A stretch of DNA of 64,000 nucleotides from Stutzerimonas stutzeri (GCA_002345575.1 DDVX01000015.1:62001-126000), one strand, 5' to 3'; shown: positions 52,054 through 62,037, numbered from the stretch's first letter. Notes: generated from the letters alone by a model not told the origin. Numbers and translations are program-made.

Positions 52054-53979
52054 CTACTCAAGCCCGAGGGCATCGGCCACGGCTGTCCAGGACAGATACT
52101 TGTAATTCTGGGTGCCCTCGGGCATCCGCTTGCGCCCGTCCTGCACCACCAGCAGGCCCCGACCCCAGGGGCCGCCGAGGTTGGCCGAGGTGACTTCCAG
52201 GCCATCGGTCTCCGAGGCGCCGTCGATTCCACGTGCGGCGTTCAAGCCGATGCGAAAGGCGCCGCGCACCGCATAGGGCGCTGTGGCATCCAACACCACG
52301 TAGCTGTCGTTGCCCTGGCTGGAAATCACCAGGTAGTCGGCACGTTCGCCGTGATACAGCGCCAGCCCCTCGATATCGTCATGCACCGGCCCCCCGACGC
52401 CGATGACCTTTTCCAGCCGAGTCGGCGCATCGGCGGCAGCGCCCAGTGTCCATACCGCGACATCCTCCTCGCCGATGAACAAGCGTTCGCGGCGGTCGTC
52501 GGCGACGCAGCCTTCCGGCTGGGTGCCTACGTTGAAGCGCCGCACCAGCTCACCCTGCGGCGCGCCGTTGCGGCCATCGAGGCGGTACTGCAGGAAGGTG
52601 CCGTCCTTGTCGTTGGCGATGGCGTGAATGGCGCCCTGGCGATCCTTGAACAGGCAGAGCCCGTAGATATCGGTGAGCGGCGTGGCGATCTGGCCGATGT
52701 CGTCGAGCCTGCCGTTGGCCGGATCGATGGCGAACAAGTGCAGGCTGTTGTGGTCGCGGTTGCTCGCCACCGCCAGGTCGACCTGACGTGGGCCGAGGCG
52801 GAAGCCGTCGCGCACGTCCACGTTGTTCAGCCGGCCCGCCCGCAGGTCCTGAACCTGGGCGCCCTGCAGGTCATACACCACCAGTCCGCCCTTCTTGTCG
52901 GTGCCCAGCACGCGGCTTTGAGCAGGGTCGCGCCGGTTGACCCAGATCGCCGGGTCGTCTGCCGCGTCGCCCAGGCTCGGCACAGGCCCGCTCTCGGCCT
53001 CGGCCGGCAGCAACGGCAGCGGTTTCTTGCGCTCAATCGGCACTGGCGCCCACTGCAGCGCGGCCTGGTGACTTCCGGCGTCATCCACCAGCAGCAGTTC
53101 GAGCCCTTGGGCCGTGGGCCGTGCGCTGATCTGCTCGGGCTCGTCGAAACCCTCTAGCGCCAGTGTTTCCTTCGTTTGCCAGCCGTCCGCCTGCTCCTGA
53201 TAAAGGTGCAGCGCCGGCGCCTCGGCGTCCAGCAACAACACGCCACCGGGCACCAGCGCCATGCCCGCCGCGCTTTCAACAAGACCGCCAAAGGGTGCGC
53301 GCAGGTCCACCGGCATGCGCTCCAGCGGCGCCTCGGCATTGGCCGGATAAGCCCAAAGGCCGACCGTTTCTTCATTAACAAAGAGTCGCCCAGCCTCATC
53401 ATCCACTTGGCAATGGTTGCTGCCCGGCGGCAGGCTCAGGCCGCGCACGCGGCGGGCCTCACCCAGCAGTTGGCCAGCGGCACCCACCAGCCACTGCTCA
53501 CCCACGCCCTCCTCGCCAAGCAGAAACACGAAGTCGTTACGGCCTGCATCGCGGAACAGGCACAGCCCTTCGATGGCGAATTGGGTCTTGGGCAGGAACA
53601 GCGGCGTAGTCCATTGCCCATCGGCGGCCAGGCCAACCAGCATGGCTTGCTGACGTTTGCGCTCGACGGTCGCGAGCAGCAGGCCGGCCTTGTCTTCCCG
53701 GTGATCAAGGCCCTCGAAGCGTCCGGCAAGCTGAGCCAGCACCCGACCGTTCTTATCGAGCAACTGCAAGCCGCGATCGCCGGTGAGAACGATGCGGTCT
53801 GCGCCACGCTGGAAGGCGTCTGCGTTAAGAAGGCGCGCGTTCTCGACCGCGACGGGCGCAGCGTTATCGACCGATAGAACGAGCGGCTCGTGCGTCGCCG
53901 CACGGTCGGTAGCACTTTGGCAGGCAGCCAGTGCAATGCAGGTAGCCAGCAGGAGTTTTCGTTGCAAGTGTGCGTACAT
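52054..53979 (-). CDS. Beta-propeller phytase lipoprotein with tandem propeller domains
   Basis: Hydrolyses phytate to lower inositol phosphates and phosphate. The N-terminus has a lipoprotein signal with lipobox LAAC (Cys20), so it is probably anchored in the outer membrane. The C-terminal half (~330-641) carries the phytase motifs DDPAIWVN (~340), the GYG-like IYGLCLF, DDIEGLALYHG (~560) and DGRKRMPEGTQNYKYLSW at the end. The N-terminal ~300 residues look like a second, diverged propeller without these acidic motifs. Such tandem phytases often use the incomplete domain to boost activity on intermediate products. It is the second gene of the operon, 71 bp after the receptor. Confidence 0.85.
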   Translation of the reverse strand: MYAHLQRKLLLATCIALAACQSATDRAATHEPLVLSVDNAAPVAVENARLLNADAFQRGADRIVLTGDRGLQLLDKNGRVLAQLAGRFEGLDHREDKAGLLLATVERKRQQAMLVGLAADGQWTTPLFLPKTQFAIEGLCLFRDAGRNDFVFLLGEEGVGEQWLVGAAGQLLGEARRVRGLSLPPGSNHCQVDDEAGRLFVNEETVGLWAYPANAEAPLERMPVDLRAPFGGLVESAAGMALVPGGVLLLDAEAPALHLYQEQADGWQTKETLALEGFDEPEQISARPTAQGLELLLVDDAGSHQAALQWAPVPIERKKPLPLLPAEAESGPVPSLGDAADDPAIWVNRRDPAQSRVLGTDKKGGLVVYDLQGAQVQDLRAGRLNNVDVRDGFRLGPRQVDLAVASNRDHNSLHLFAIDPANGRLDDIGQIATPLTDIYGLCLFKDRQGAIHAIANDKDGTFLQYRLDGRNGAPQGELVRRFNVGTQPEGCVADDRRERLFIGEEDVAVWTLGAAADAPTRLEKVIGVGGPVHDDIEGLALYHGERADYLVISSQGNDSYVVLDATAPYAVRGAFRIGLNAARGIDGASETDGLEVTSANLGGPWGRGLLVVQDGRKRMPEGTQNYKYLSWTAVADALGLE

Positions 53980-54050
53980 ATGGGGTTCCAGTCAGGCAGT
54001 CGCCAGTACCCGTCCGAAGGTAAACGGAGAGGTACCGGGGTGGCATCGGG

Positions 54051-56534
54051 TCAGAAATGGGTGAGCGTCAGGCCAAGCTTGTAGGTCGGGCCGTACTCTT
54101 CGTACTGGGCGTTGTAGCGCTGGCGTCCGGTGTAGACGAAGTAGGATTCGTCGGTCAGGTTCAGCGCCTCGAAGGTCAGCTGCAGATTGGGCGTCAGGAA
54201 GTAGCCGGCCTTGAAATCGACGAACAGCTGCTCGTCTGCATACAGGTCGTGGGATGCATCCTCGACGCCGGATACTTCGGCCAGGTATTCAGACTTGTAG
54301 TTGGCGGCCAAACGCAGGTTGAAGCGGTCGTTTTCCCAGCCGACCATGAGGTTGCCGACTGTATCGGAATGGTTCGGCAGGTCGATGCCACGCTTGGCGC
54401 CCTGCCCTTCGATGTCTGCATCGGAGCGGCTGAAGGTGGCGTTGGCGCCCAGCAACAGGCCGTTCCAGGGTGCGGGTAGCCAGTCGAGCTTCTGCGAATA
54501 CGCCAGCTCGATGCCGTAGAGCTTGGCGTTGCTGCCGTTCTCGTAGCTGAGCGCCTCGGCATAGGCGGCCCAGGGCCCGCTGCCGGCGAGGTCAGTGTTG
54601 TAGATGAAGTTGTCGATGTCCTTGTAGAACAGAAACGCCGAGACAGCGCCGGCCCGCCCCATGTAATGCTCGATGCCCAGGTCGTAGTTCACCGACTCCA
54701 GCGGCTTGAGGTCCGGGTTGCCGAACGCCGCCTCATCGTCGCTGGTTATTTCAAAGCCGGGCGCCAGCTGGCCAAACGTCGGCCGCACCACGCTGTTGGT
54801 CCAGGCCGCGCGTAATTGGGTATTGGGGCTGAGTTGGTAACGCGCATGCAGACCGGGCAACCAGTGGTCGTAGCGCCGGCTACTGGAGGTCGACTCAAAA
54901 ACCCCGTCGCGCACGCCCGTGCCCTTGGCGCTGAAGTCGGTGCCCTCGTAGCGCATGCCGAAGATGAAGCGCCAGCGGTCGAGATCCAGAGTGTTCATCA
55001 GGTAGGCGGCATCAATGTCTTCGCGCATGCGGAAGTCATTGATGCGCGATTGTTCTTCGTCGTAAAACTCGGCGGAATCGAGGCCTCCGATCAGCCCCTT
55101 GATACCTGACGCGCTGATTCCCGGTCCGAAGCGGCCCAGCCCGTAATCGACACGCCCTGCCTGGAAGTCGCTCAGCGTCAGGTCGTCGAAGTCGTCATAG
55201 ACCCAGACTTCGCTGTCGTTGGACTTGTCGCGGCGACTGACCTTGCCGCCGAACTTTAGCTGGGCCGCGTAGCCCTGGACGTCGTAGTCGCGGGCCAGAT
55301 CCAGGCGAATGTTCTTCTCCCGGTCGCGGGCGTCGCTCTTTTCCCATTCCACTTCGTCGAGTTCGAAGCGGGACGGATCGTAGAAGCCCGACTCGACCGC
55401 CAGCGTCGGCTTGCGGGTGCTGCCAAAGCCCGCATCGCTGAAATCACCCTCGAACAAGGCACCGGCGATGCCGCCCGGGTTGCGCTCGCGCGATTCGCTG
55501 TAGCCGGCCTGGCCGCTCAGGGTCCAGAGGCCCAGCAGGCGCTCGCCACCGAAGACGTAGGACTGGATGGTTTGGGTATCCTCGCGCGACTTCAGCTCGC
55601 GCCAGCCCTCGGCATCGCCGCGTTCGCCCGCCTGCTGGGCATCATCGAACTCGACGCCGGCCGCGTTGCGCGTTTCGGTGTCCTTGAAGCGGCTGTAGAG
55701 CGTGCGCAGATAAAGGCTGCTGTAATCGTCGGGCTTGTAATCAAAGTTGAGACCGAACCCAGTGCGCTCGCGGGTGATCTCGTAGTCGCGCTGCTCCAGT
55801 TCCTCCAGTCGCGCGCCGTCGTCGAAATCCCACTTGCCTCCGGTTTCGACGTTGTCCGAGCCGAAATCGCGTTCCTGCCAGCTCAGCGCCGCGGCAACAC
55901 CGAAGTTGTCGATGCCGTCGCCGAGACTGAAGCGATTGCTGAAAGCACCTGAGAACTTTGGACTCTGCTTGCCGACATTCTCGTCATGGCTGCCCTCGGC
56001 GCTCAGGCTGTAGAACAGACCGTCATGGTCGAAGGCCGACAGGCTTTCCACTTCGATGGTGCCGCCGAGCGAGTTGGCGTCCATGTCCGGCGTGAGCGTC
56101 TTGACCACCGATAGCGACTGCACCAGCTCGGAGGGCAGCACATCCAGCGCCACGGCGCGGCGGTCGCCTTCCGGTGAAGGCACCAGGGTGCCGTTGATGG
56201 TCACGCTGTTCAGGTCCGGCGCAATGCCGCGCACGCTGACGAAGCGGCCCTCGCCCTGGTCGCGCTCGACCGACAGGCCCGGTATGCGCTGCAGCGCCTC
56301 GGCCGCGTTATCGTCCGGCAGCTGACCGATGCCATCGGCATGCACCACGCTTTTTACGCTGTCGGAACCGCGCTGCTCCTTGAGCGCCTTGTCGATACTC
56401 ACCGCCTGGCCGACCACCTCGACGTGCTCGACGCCTGGCTCCTGCGCCAGTACCGCCGAGCTTGCCGCAACGGCCATGGCCAGCACGCTGATCCTGAATC
56501 CCTGCGTTCGGTTCTGATGCCAGTTAACGCTCAT
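54051..56534 (-). CDS. TonB-dependent outer-membrane receptor, predicted to import organic phosphate (phytate-linked)
   Basis: Outer-membrane gated transporter of 827 residues. Signal peptide to AVLAQ; the plug (~45-165) starts VEVVGQAVSIDKALKEQRGSD, and the barrel ends LTLTHF with terminal Phe. The plug region with LQRIPGLSVERDQGEGRFVSVRGIAPDLNSV is typical of the sub-family used for carbohydrate and phytate-type ligands rather than siderophores. The ATG at 56534 has GGGAGAGG upstream; 56555 is an alternative start. It is the first gene of a PhoB-boxed operon with a phytase, hence the substrate proposal. Biochemical evidence for the ligand is not visible. Confidence 0.82.
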   Translation of the reverse strand: MSVNWHQNRTQGFRISVLAMAVAASSAVLAQEPGVEHVEVVGQAVSIDKALKEQRGSDSVKSVVHADGIGQLPDDNAAEALQRIPGLSVERDQGEGRFVSVRGIAPDLNSVTINGTLVPSPEGDRRAVALDVLPSELVQSLSVVKTLTPDMDANSLGGTIEVESLSAFDHDGLFYSLSAEGSHDENVGKQSPKFSGAFSNRFSLGDGIDNFGVAAALSWQERDFGSDNVETGGKWDFDDGARLEELEQRDYEITRERTGFGLNFDYKPDDYSSLYLRTLYSRFKDTETRNAAGVEFDDAQQAGERGDAEGWRELKSREDTQTIQSYVFGGERLLGLWTLSGQAGYSESRERNPGGIAGALFEGDFSDAGFGSTRKPTLAVESGFYDPSRFELDEVEWEKSDARDREKNIRLDLARDYDVQGYAAQLKFGGKVSRRDKSNDSEVWVYDDFDDLTLSDFQAGRVDYGLGRFGPGISASGIKGLIGGLDSAEFYDEEQSRINDFRMREDIDAAYLMNTLDLDRWRFIFGMRYEGTDFSAKGTGVRDGVFESTSSSRRYDHWLPGLHARYQLSPNTQLRAAWTNSVVRPTFGQLAPGFEITSDDEAAFGNPDLKPLESVNYDLGIEHYMGRAGAVSAFLFYKDIDNFIYNTDLAGSGPWAAYAEALSYENGSNAKLYGIELAYSQKLDWLPAPWNGLLLGANATFSRSDADIEGQGAKRGIDLPNHSDTVGNLMVGWENDRFNLRLAANYKSEYLAEVSGVEDASHDLYADEQLFVDFKAGYFLTPNLQLTFEALNLTDESYFVYTGRQRYNAQYEEYGPTYKLGLTLTHF

Positions 56535-56597
56535 CCACCCTCTCCCGGAAACCATCCGGGCCGATCCCGGAACTGCAGCGGACGGTAGGCCGGCGCC

Positions 56598-56615
56598 GTG
56601 GCAGTTCTGTGACAG
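56598..56615 (-). promoter_or_regulatory. PhoB box of the phytase-phosphatase operon
   Basis: On the minus strand CTGTCAC-AGAA-CTGCCAC matches the Pho box (two CTGTCAT-like heptamers with a 4-bp spacer) at 12 of 14 positions. It lies 64 bp upstream of the receptor ATG. The 56616-56894 remainder of the gap shows no gene. Confidence 0.72.
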
Positions 56616-56894
56616 TGCAACGGCGTTAACCGCAAATATCGGTGTTCCCGACGGTTTTGAGTACCTTTTGAGCTAAATCGACCCCGCCCAGGCGCCCATG
56701 GAGGTTCAGCGCAGCAGCACCGGCTCAATCACGACAGGGCTCTGAAGCTTCCGGTTCGCGTTCGCCCTGCCAAATGCTCCTGTAAGCATGCAACTGCCCT
56801 GATCCGAAAAGACCCCTTGGCGCGTAATCCGCCTGTCATATCGATCTGTTTAGGTGCCGATTTCAAACGCCGCAAAGCGGCTACAGGGCTCCCT

Positions 56895-57809
56895 ATGAAA
56901 TCATTCCTCCGGTTGCACACCCTGCTTCTTGCCGGCCTCGCCGTGGCGGCCAATCTGGGCCTGCAACTCTACCTCGCCACCGGCGAGCTGAAAGGCTGGG
57001 CGGAAATCGACTGGATGGACGTTGCCGGAGAAGGCGGCTCGGCCGTCCTGGCACTGGTCTGGTTGATCCTGCTGCTGCGAAGTCGGCCGGCGGGCCGGGT
57101 GACCCGATTGCTGGCGCTTGGGCTCTGCTTCATCTTCTTCTCCTGGTGGATGGATACGCTGGATGAGTTCATTCAGATGTCCCCGTTGGCGGTCTGGGAC
57201 AACTGGCTGGAGACGGCGCCGATGCCGATCGGGTTGCTGCTGCTCACCTTCGGCATCTACCACCTGAACCTGGAGCAGCGCGCCATCAGCCAGCAGATGA
57301 GCAAACGCGAGAAGCGGTTTCGCGAACATCGCCTGTTCGACAAGCTGACGCCTCTGGGCGCCGCCGAGTACCTGCGCCAACAGATCCAACACGCATTGGT
57401 GGAAGCCTGTGAGACCGAGCAGCCGCTCTCGCTCGTCGCGGTTGACCTGGACGACTTCAATGCGGTCAATCTGCGCTACGGTCTGGACGAAGGCGATGCG
57501 GTGCTGCAAGCCGTCGCTCAGTTGCTGATGCTCAACCTGCGCAGCCAGGACCTGCTGTGCCGCCTGGCTGGTGACCGCTTTGTCGCGGTTCTGCCTAGTA
57601 CTGGCGAGGCCCAGGCGCGGATGATCGCCGAAGAGTTGCAGCATGCAGTCGCCAGCCTTGCGCACCGCACGGCACGACACGGCGAGCGCGTCTTCCTGCA
57701 CGCCAGCACCGCAGCGGTCATGGCGTTGGAGGATGATCCCGAGCAGTTGCTCAAGCGCCTCAATCTGGGGTTGGCCAAGGCCAAACAGCAACTGCCGCGC
57801 TGCGCCTGA
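56895..57809 (+). CDS. Membrane protein with degenerate GGDEF domain
   Basis: 304 residues: four hydrophobic helices (~7-27, ~48-62, ~72-86 and ~108-122) and a C-terminal GGDEF-like domain (~145-300). At the active-site position the sequence reads AGDRF (residues 225-229) instead of GGDEF, so the metal-binding acid is replaced by Arg and cyclic-di-GMP synthesis is unlikely. It may sense or bind nucleotide as a receptor. The ATG at 56895 was preferred to an earlier one because MKSF begins the first helix. The AraC gene starts 10 bp after it, so the pair is an operon. Confidence 0.78.
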   Translation: MKSFLRLHTLLLAGLAVAANLGLQLYLATGELKGWAEIDWMDVAGEGGSAVLALVWLILLLRSRPAGRVTRLLALGLCFIFFSWWMDTLDEFIQMSPLAVWDNWLETAPMPIGLLLLTFGIYHLNLEQRAISQQMSKREKRFREHRLFDKLTPLGAAEYLRQQIQHALVEACETEQPLSLVAVDLDDFNAVNLRYGLDEGDAVLQAVAQLLMLNLRSQDLLCRLAGDRFVAVLPSTGEAQARMIAEELQHAVASLAHRTARHGERVFLHASTAAVMALEDDPEQLLKRLNLGLAKAKQQLPRCA

Positions 57810-57819
57810 GGAATCAACA

Positions 57820-58842
57820 ATGACAATCGGCTACGAGTGCGACACCCGCTTCATCGCCGCGCACCATCAGCCGGCATTGCTGATCGACCTTGCTATGTCA
57901 CGCGGTATCGACAGCCACCAGTTGCTGCGAGGAACAGGCGTATTCTACGAGGATGTAACGGCCGGCCGGGCGCGCCTCAGCCCAGCCCAATTCCTCACGC
58001 TGATCAGCAACGCCAGCCGCTTGCTGGATGCGGACGACAGCAGCTTCCTGTTCGGCCAACGGCTACTGCCGGGTCACTATGGCGAAGCCAGCCACGCGCT
58101 TAACCACGCCTGCACCCTCTCCCAGGCCCTGGAGCGTTTGCAGCGTTTGCGCGCCTTACTCAGTCCCTTGCTGACGCCGCGTGTGCTGCTGGACGACAAA
58201 CGGGCCTATCTCTATTGGGCTGACAGCTGTGGCGCTGTCGGTCAGCAGCGTTTCCTGGCCGAAGCCAGCATGACCGCCGTAGTTGCCATGTGCAGGCAAC
58301 TGTCGGGGGAACGCTTGCCCTGGCGCTTTCATTTCAGCCATGGGAAACCGCGGTATGTCGAGCAGTACTGGGTCCACCTGAGCGAAGACCTCACCTTCGA
58401 TAGCCAACTGACCCTGATGAGCGTGCCCCGTGAGTACCTACATCGGCCGTGGCCCAGCGCCTCAACAACCGCCGGACAGGTTGCCGAACAAGCCAGTCTG
58501 GCCCAACTGGCGAGCCATACCTGGCACTGCAGCTTTCTCGACCAGCTATATGAGTATTTGCGAGCAAACATTCGGGAGCCGTTGAATCTCGAGCGGGTCG
58601 CCCAGGCCTTCGGCATGAGCCCAGCATCATTCAAACGCAAGCTCCAGAAGCATGGAACGCACTTCCAGGAACAGCTCGACCTCGCGCGCAAGCACGTCGC
58701 CCTGTACCTCTACCAGATTAAGGGCTACGGCAACGAAGAGGTAGCCGCTTACCTGCGCTTCAATGACACCACCAACTTTCGCCGGTCCTTCAAGCGATGG
58801 ACCGGAATCGTGCCCAGCGGGCTACGGCAGCTATTCGGATAG
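57820..58842 (+). CDS. AraC-family regulator with Arabinose_bd-type N-terminal domain
   Basis: 340 residues. N-terminal ~200 residues (ALLIDLAMSRGIDSHQLLRGTGVF ... ASHALNHACTLSQALERLQRL) are of the ligand-binding type found in OruR/ArgR-like regulators; the C-terminal two helix-turn-helix motifs are LERVAQAFGMSPASFKRKLQ and NEEVAAYLRFNDTTNFRRSFKRWTG. The ATG at 57820 lies 10 bp after the degenerate-GGDEF gene. Target genes are unknown. Confidence 0.88.
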   Translation: MTIGYECDTRFIAAHHQPALLIDLAMSRGIDSHQLLRGTGVFYEDVTAGRARLSPAQFLTLISNASRLLDADDSSFLFGQRLLPGHYGEASHALNHACTLSQALERLQRLRALLSPLLTPRVLLDDKRAYLYWADSCGAVGQQRFLAEASMTAVVAMCRQLSGERLPWRFHFSHGKPRYVEQYWVHLSEDLTFDSQLTLMSVPREYLHRPWPSASTTAGQVAEQASLAQLASHTWHCSFLDQLYEYLRANIREPLNLERVAQAFGMSPASFKRKLQKHGTHFQEQLDLARKHVALYLYQIKGYGNEEVAAYLRFNDTTNFRRSFKRWTGIVPSGLRQLFG

Positions 58843-58999
58843 ATCTGCTGGCTCCACGTAGAAGGCAAATCGCATTGCGCGCCAAGAGTTCGAGCGCTAA
58901 GTTAACGGGCACTTAATGCCGGCCAAACCTGAAAATGACCAAACCACGCTCCTGCCCCGCCCTACTACTGGACAATCAACTCTGCTTCGCCCTGCATTC

Positions 59000-59474
59000 C
59001 ATATTGCGCAAGGAAAGATCCCGCTAGGCGATCCATACATTCACAGTTTTAACTTTTACCCTCCCATCATGCTGCGGGCCGGCAAGGAAGTTGATCTGAT
59101 AGGCCGCATCAATGGCTTCTTCCAGCGCACGATGAACGGTAAGCCAGTACCTTGCGACTCCGAGAAAATGGAGGCGATGATTGCCTATATGGAGTGGCTG
59201 GCGCAGAACGCGCCCAAGGATCAGCTGGTTGATATCCGCAATGCCGGCGTCATCGACGATGAGCCTCGCGCCCGACCGGCAGCGCGGCGAAGAGATATAT
59301 TATGCCCAGTGCGCCACCTGTCACGGTGACAATGGCGAGGGCATTAAGGACAGTCGCGGCGATATCGTCTTTCCGCCTCTGTGGGGCGACGAATCCTTCA
59401 ATATCGGTGCCGGCATGGCGCGTACCTACAAGGCAGCCGCCTTTGTTAAATACAACATACCCATAGGCATTTAG
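59000..59474 (+). pseudogene. Diheme cytochrome c relic (TsdA-like)
   Basis: Two frames together give part of a c-type cytochrome resembling thiosulfate dehydrogenase: FYPPIMLRAGKEVDLIGRINGFFQRTMNGKPVPCDSEKMEAMIAYMEWLAQN in one, then EEIYYAQCATCHGDNGEG and FPPLWGDESFNIGAGMARTYKAAAFVKYNIPIG in another. A frameshift lies near 59260-59280, the first heme-binding region is missing upstream, and the end is truncated. It therefore cannot make the full protein. 58843-58999 shows no gene. Confidence 0.65.
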
Positions 59475-59635
59475 ACCCCAGGCATGTGGGGACACGGCAA
59501 CGTCCAAAACGCAGGTGACGACGCAGAAAGCCAACATTCAGCTGCGGTTGTGCCCGGTCTGCCAGGCTGTAGACGGAGGCTCCTCACATTCGGCTTGACC
59601 TATGTCCTCGTGGTCGCTCGAACCCGGCCGCAGGC

Positions 59636-59833
59636 CTGACCAAGCGCGAGAAGGATGTCCGGCGGCACATCGCGCGGGGCCAGGCCAATAAGATGATTGC
59701 ACGCAAGCTGGCCATTAGCGAAGGCACGGTCAAGGTCACCTGAAGAACTTGCTGCCACAAACTCGGGCTACGCTCGAGCTCCGAGGCCGCTACCTGGCTG
59801 AACGGCGTACTGCGGCGTTTGAGCAGGATGTAG
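59636..59833 (+). pseudogene. NarL/FixJ-type response-regulator C-terminus, decayed
   Basis: LTKREKDVRRHIARGQANKMIARKLAISEGTVKVT is a LuxR-type helix-turn-helix, followed by a TGA and small frame changes, then HKLGLRSSSEA. No receiver domain precedes it. Together with the cytochrome relic it marks a decayed respiratory segment. The stretch 59834-60046 has nothing I can assign. Confidence 0.6.
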
Positions 59834-60046
59834 TCGGTGATTGAGCTTCGCCCGAATAGCTTATCTGGGCCGCAGCTGGCATGTATCGTCGAGCATCAGT
59901 TGGCTCCCCATCAACGAGTGCTTGTCCTGATCGCGTGTTGTAAAGCAGCGACTTCAGAGTAGCGCCCGGCAGATGGAATTACCGAGGAGCAGACCGACAC
60001 CGAAGACCGTCATCAGCCAGACGATCACTGATTTAGATCGACAGCT

Positions 60047-61069
60047 TCATGCGCGCCGCTTCAAAAGCAGAATGAAGAACAATCCGCCCAGTGCCGCCGT
60101 GGCGATCCCGATAGGCAGATCTTCAGGGGCGATCATGGTGCGCGCCACCACGTCCACCCAGACCAGGAACAGCCCGCCAAGCAATGCGCTGATTGGGATC
60201 AGCCGGCGGTGCTCGGCACCGACCAGCGCACGGGCCATGTGCGGCACCATCAGACCGACGAAGCCGATGGCGCCGGACAGCGACACCAATACACCGGTCA
60301 GCAACGAGGTGCAGACGAATACCTGCAAGCGCAGCCATTTGCCGTTGAAACCAAGGCTCACCGCCGTCTGTTCGCCACTCATCAACGCGTTCAATCCGCG
60401 TGCCATCGTCAGCAATGCGCTGAACCCGAGCAGTACACAGATGGCCGGCAGCCAAATAACGTCCCAACGTGCCGAGCCCAGCCCGCCAAGCATCCAGAAC
60501 ACCACCGACGCAGCCGCATGGTGATCGCCGGTGTACAGCAGCAGGTTGACCAGCGCCATCAGCACGAACGACACCGCGACACCGGCCAGGAGCAACCGGT
60601 CACTGTCCAGGCGACCACCGCGTCGGGCGACGGCAAGCACCAACAGCATGCTACCGGCTGCACCGATGAAAGCTGCCAATGGCAGGCTGAACACACCGAG
60701 AAACTCTCCCAGATAAAGCACCACTAGCACGGCGCCCAGCGCTGCGCCCGAGCTGACACCCAACAGATGCGGGTCGGCCAGCGGATTACGGGTCACCGCC
60801 TGCAGTGCCGTGCCGACCAGGGCAAGCCCTCCGCCAACCAATACACCAAGCAATATACGCGGCGCACGGATGAGCCAGACGATATGTTCCTGGCTCCTGC
60901 TCCACTCCCCCTCCAGTTCGAAGCCCAGTTGCATGCCCAGAATCCTCCAGACATTGTCCAATGGCACAGCAGCGGGGCCGAAGCCCAGGGCGATCACGCA
61001 AGACAACAACAAGGCGATAAGCAAGCCGATGATCAGAAGACGATAGCCGGCTGCACTGCGTATCGGCAT
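60047..61069 (-). CDS. FecCD-type iron-complex ABC transporter permease
   Basis: 340 residues with about ten helices, the BtuC/FecD fold. Family text includes APRILLGVLVGGGLALVGTALQAVTRNPLADPHLLGVSSGAALG and IGFVGLMVPHMARALVG, the latter close to the ATPase-contact helix. The start overlaps the binding-protein stop by one base. It would transport a ferric-chelate, heme or cobalamin across the inner membrane. Confidence 0.92.
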   Translation of the reverse strand: MPIRSAAGYRLLIIGLLIALLLSCVIALGFGPAAVPLDNVWRILGMQLGFELEGEWSRSQEHIVWLIRAPRILLGVLVGGGLALVGTALQAVTRNPLADPHLLGVSSGAALGAVLVVLYLGEFLGVFSLPLAAFIGAAGSMLLVLAVARRGGRLDSDRLLLAGVAVSFVLMALVNLLLYTGDHHAAASVVFWMLGGLGSARWDVIWLPAICVLLGFSALLTMARGLNALMSGEQTAVSLGFNGKWLRLQVFVCTSLLTGVLVSLSGAIGFVGLMVPHMARALVGAEHRRLIPISALLGGLFLVWVDVVARTMIAPEDLPIGIATAALGGLFFILLLKRRA

Positions 61070-62037
61070 TAGCGAAATACCCCGTTGAACAGTTGTGGAT
61101 ACAGGCCGGCGGCGACTTTTTCGACGGCCAGCGCATTCTCCACAGACGGTGTGACTTCCATGTAGGTGAGTACGATGAAGCGTTGATCGCGGATCGCCCG
61201 AACAGACTGCAAGGCCGGATGGCGCATCAGGAAATCACGCTTCTGTTGCCAGGTGCGCGGGCCGTAATCGACGATTACGATCACATCGGGATCTCGTTCG
61301 ACCACGCTCTCCCAGTTCACCTGCGTCCAGCTGGCGGACACATCGCCCATCACATTGTCCCCGCCAGCAGCCTCGATGAGCGCCTGAGGCATCCCTAACC
61401 GCCCGGACGTAGTGGGCCTGTCTTCGCCGCTGTCGTAGAGGAATACCTGAGGTATATCGCTGGCGTGTTGCACGGCAGTACGTACGGCATCGATGCGCTC
61501 ACGCAACTCTCCTACCAGCGCTTCAGCTCGACTCTCAACGGAAAAGATCTTCCCCAGGTTGAGCAGGTCACCGTACAAATCATCCAGGCTAGCCCGGGGC
61601 TGGCTCATGATCCGCGAACAGGACTCGGTGAGTTCGTAGACCGGGATGCCAAACGGAGACAGAGTCGTTGGCGTAACAGGGCCGCCAACCCGCATGCCAT
61701 AGCTCCAGCCAGCGAAGAACAGGTCAGCATCGGCCTCCAACAACGTTTCGATGGATGGATAACGACTGGCCAGTTGCGGCACATCGGCCATTGCTTCATC
61801 TATCCATGAATCACGATGCTTGACACTGTCGAAGCCGGTGTAGCCGACCATGCGCTCGCGCAGGCCAAGCCTGACCAGCATGCCCGTCATGTTGACGTCG
61901 TGGACGACCACTCGCTGGGGCGCCCTGTCGAAGGTCACCTCGCGGTCACAGCTGCGCAGGGTCAGTGGATAGTCGCTTGCCATGACCGGCAGTATGCAGA
62001 GGATTGGCAGCAGACCGAGTAGACAGCGAATGTTCAT
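61069..62037 (-). CDS. Periplasmic iron-complex/siderophore-binding protein
   Basis: 322 residues, signal peptide (NIRCLLGLLPILCILPVMA). FepB/BtuF-type segments: APQRVVVHDVNMTGMLVRLGL, YPSIETLLEADADLFFAGW and DPDVIVIVDYG. Shares an operon with the permease and ATPase, both overlapping it by 1-4 bp. The order receptor-ATPase-binding protein-permease resembles the P. aeruginosa PA2911-2914 set, as I recall it. Confidence 0.88.
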   Translation of the reverse strand: MNIRCLLGLLPILCILPVMASDYPLTLRSCDREVTFDRAPQRVVVHDVNMTGMLVRLGLRERMVGYTGFDSVKHRDSWIDEAMADVPQLASRYPSIETLLEADADLFFAGWSYGMRVGGPVTPTTLSPFGIPVYELTESCSRIMSQPRASLDDLYGDLLNLGKIFSVESRAEALVGELRERIDAVRTAVQHASDIPQVFLYDSGEDRPTTSGRLGMPQALIEAAGGDNVMGDVSASWTQVNWESVVERDPDVIVIVDYGPRTWQQKRDFLMRHPALQSVRAIRDQRFIVLTYMEVTPSVENALAVEKVAAGLYPQLFNGVFR

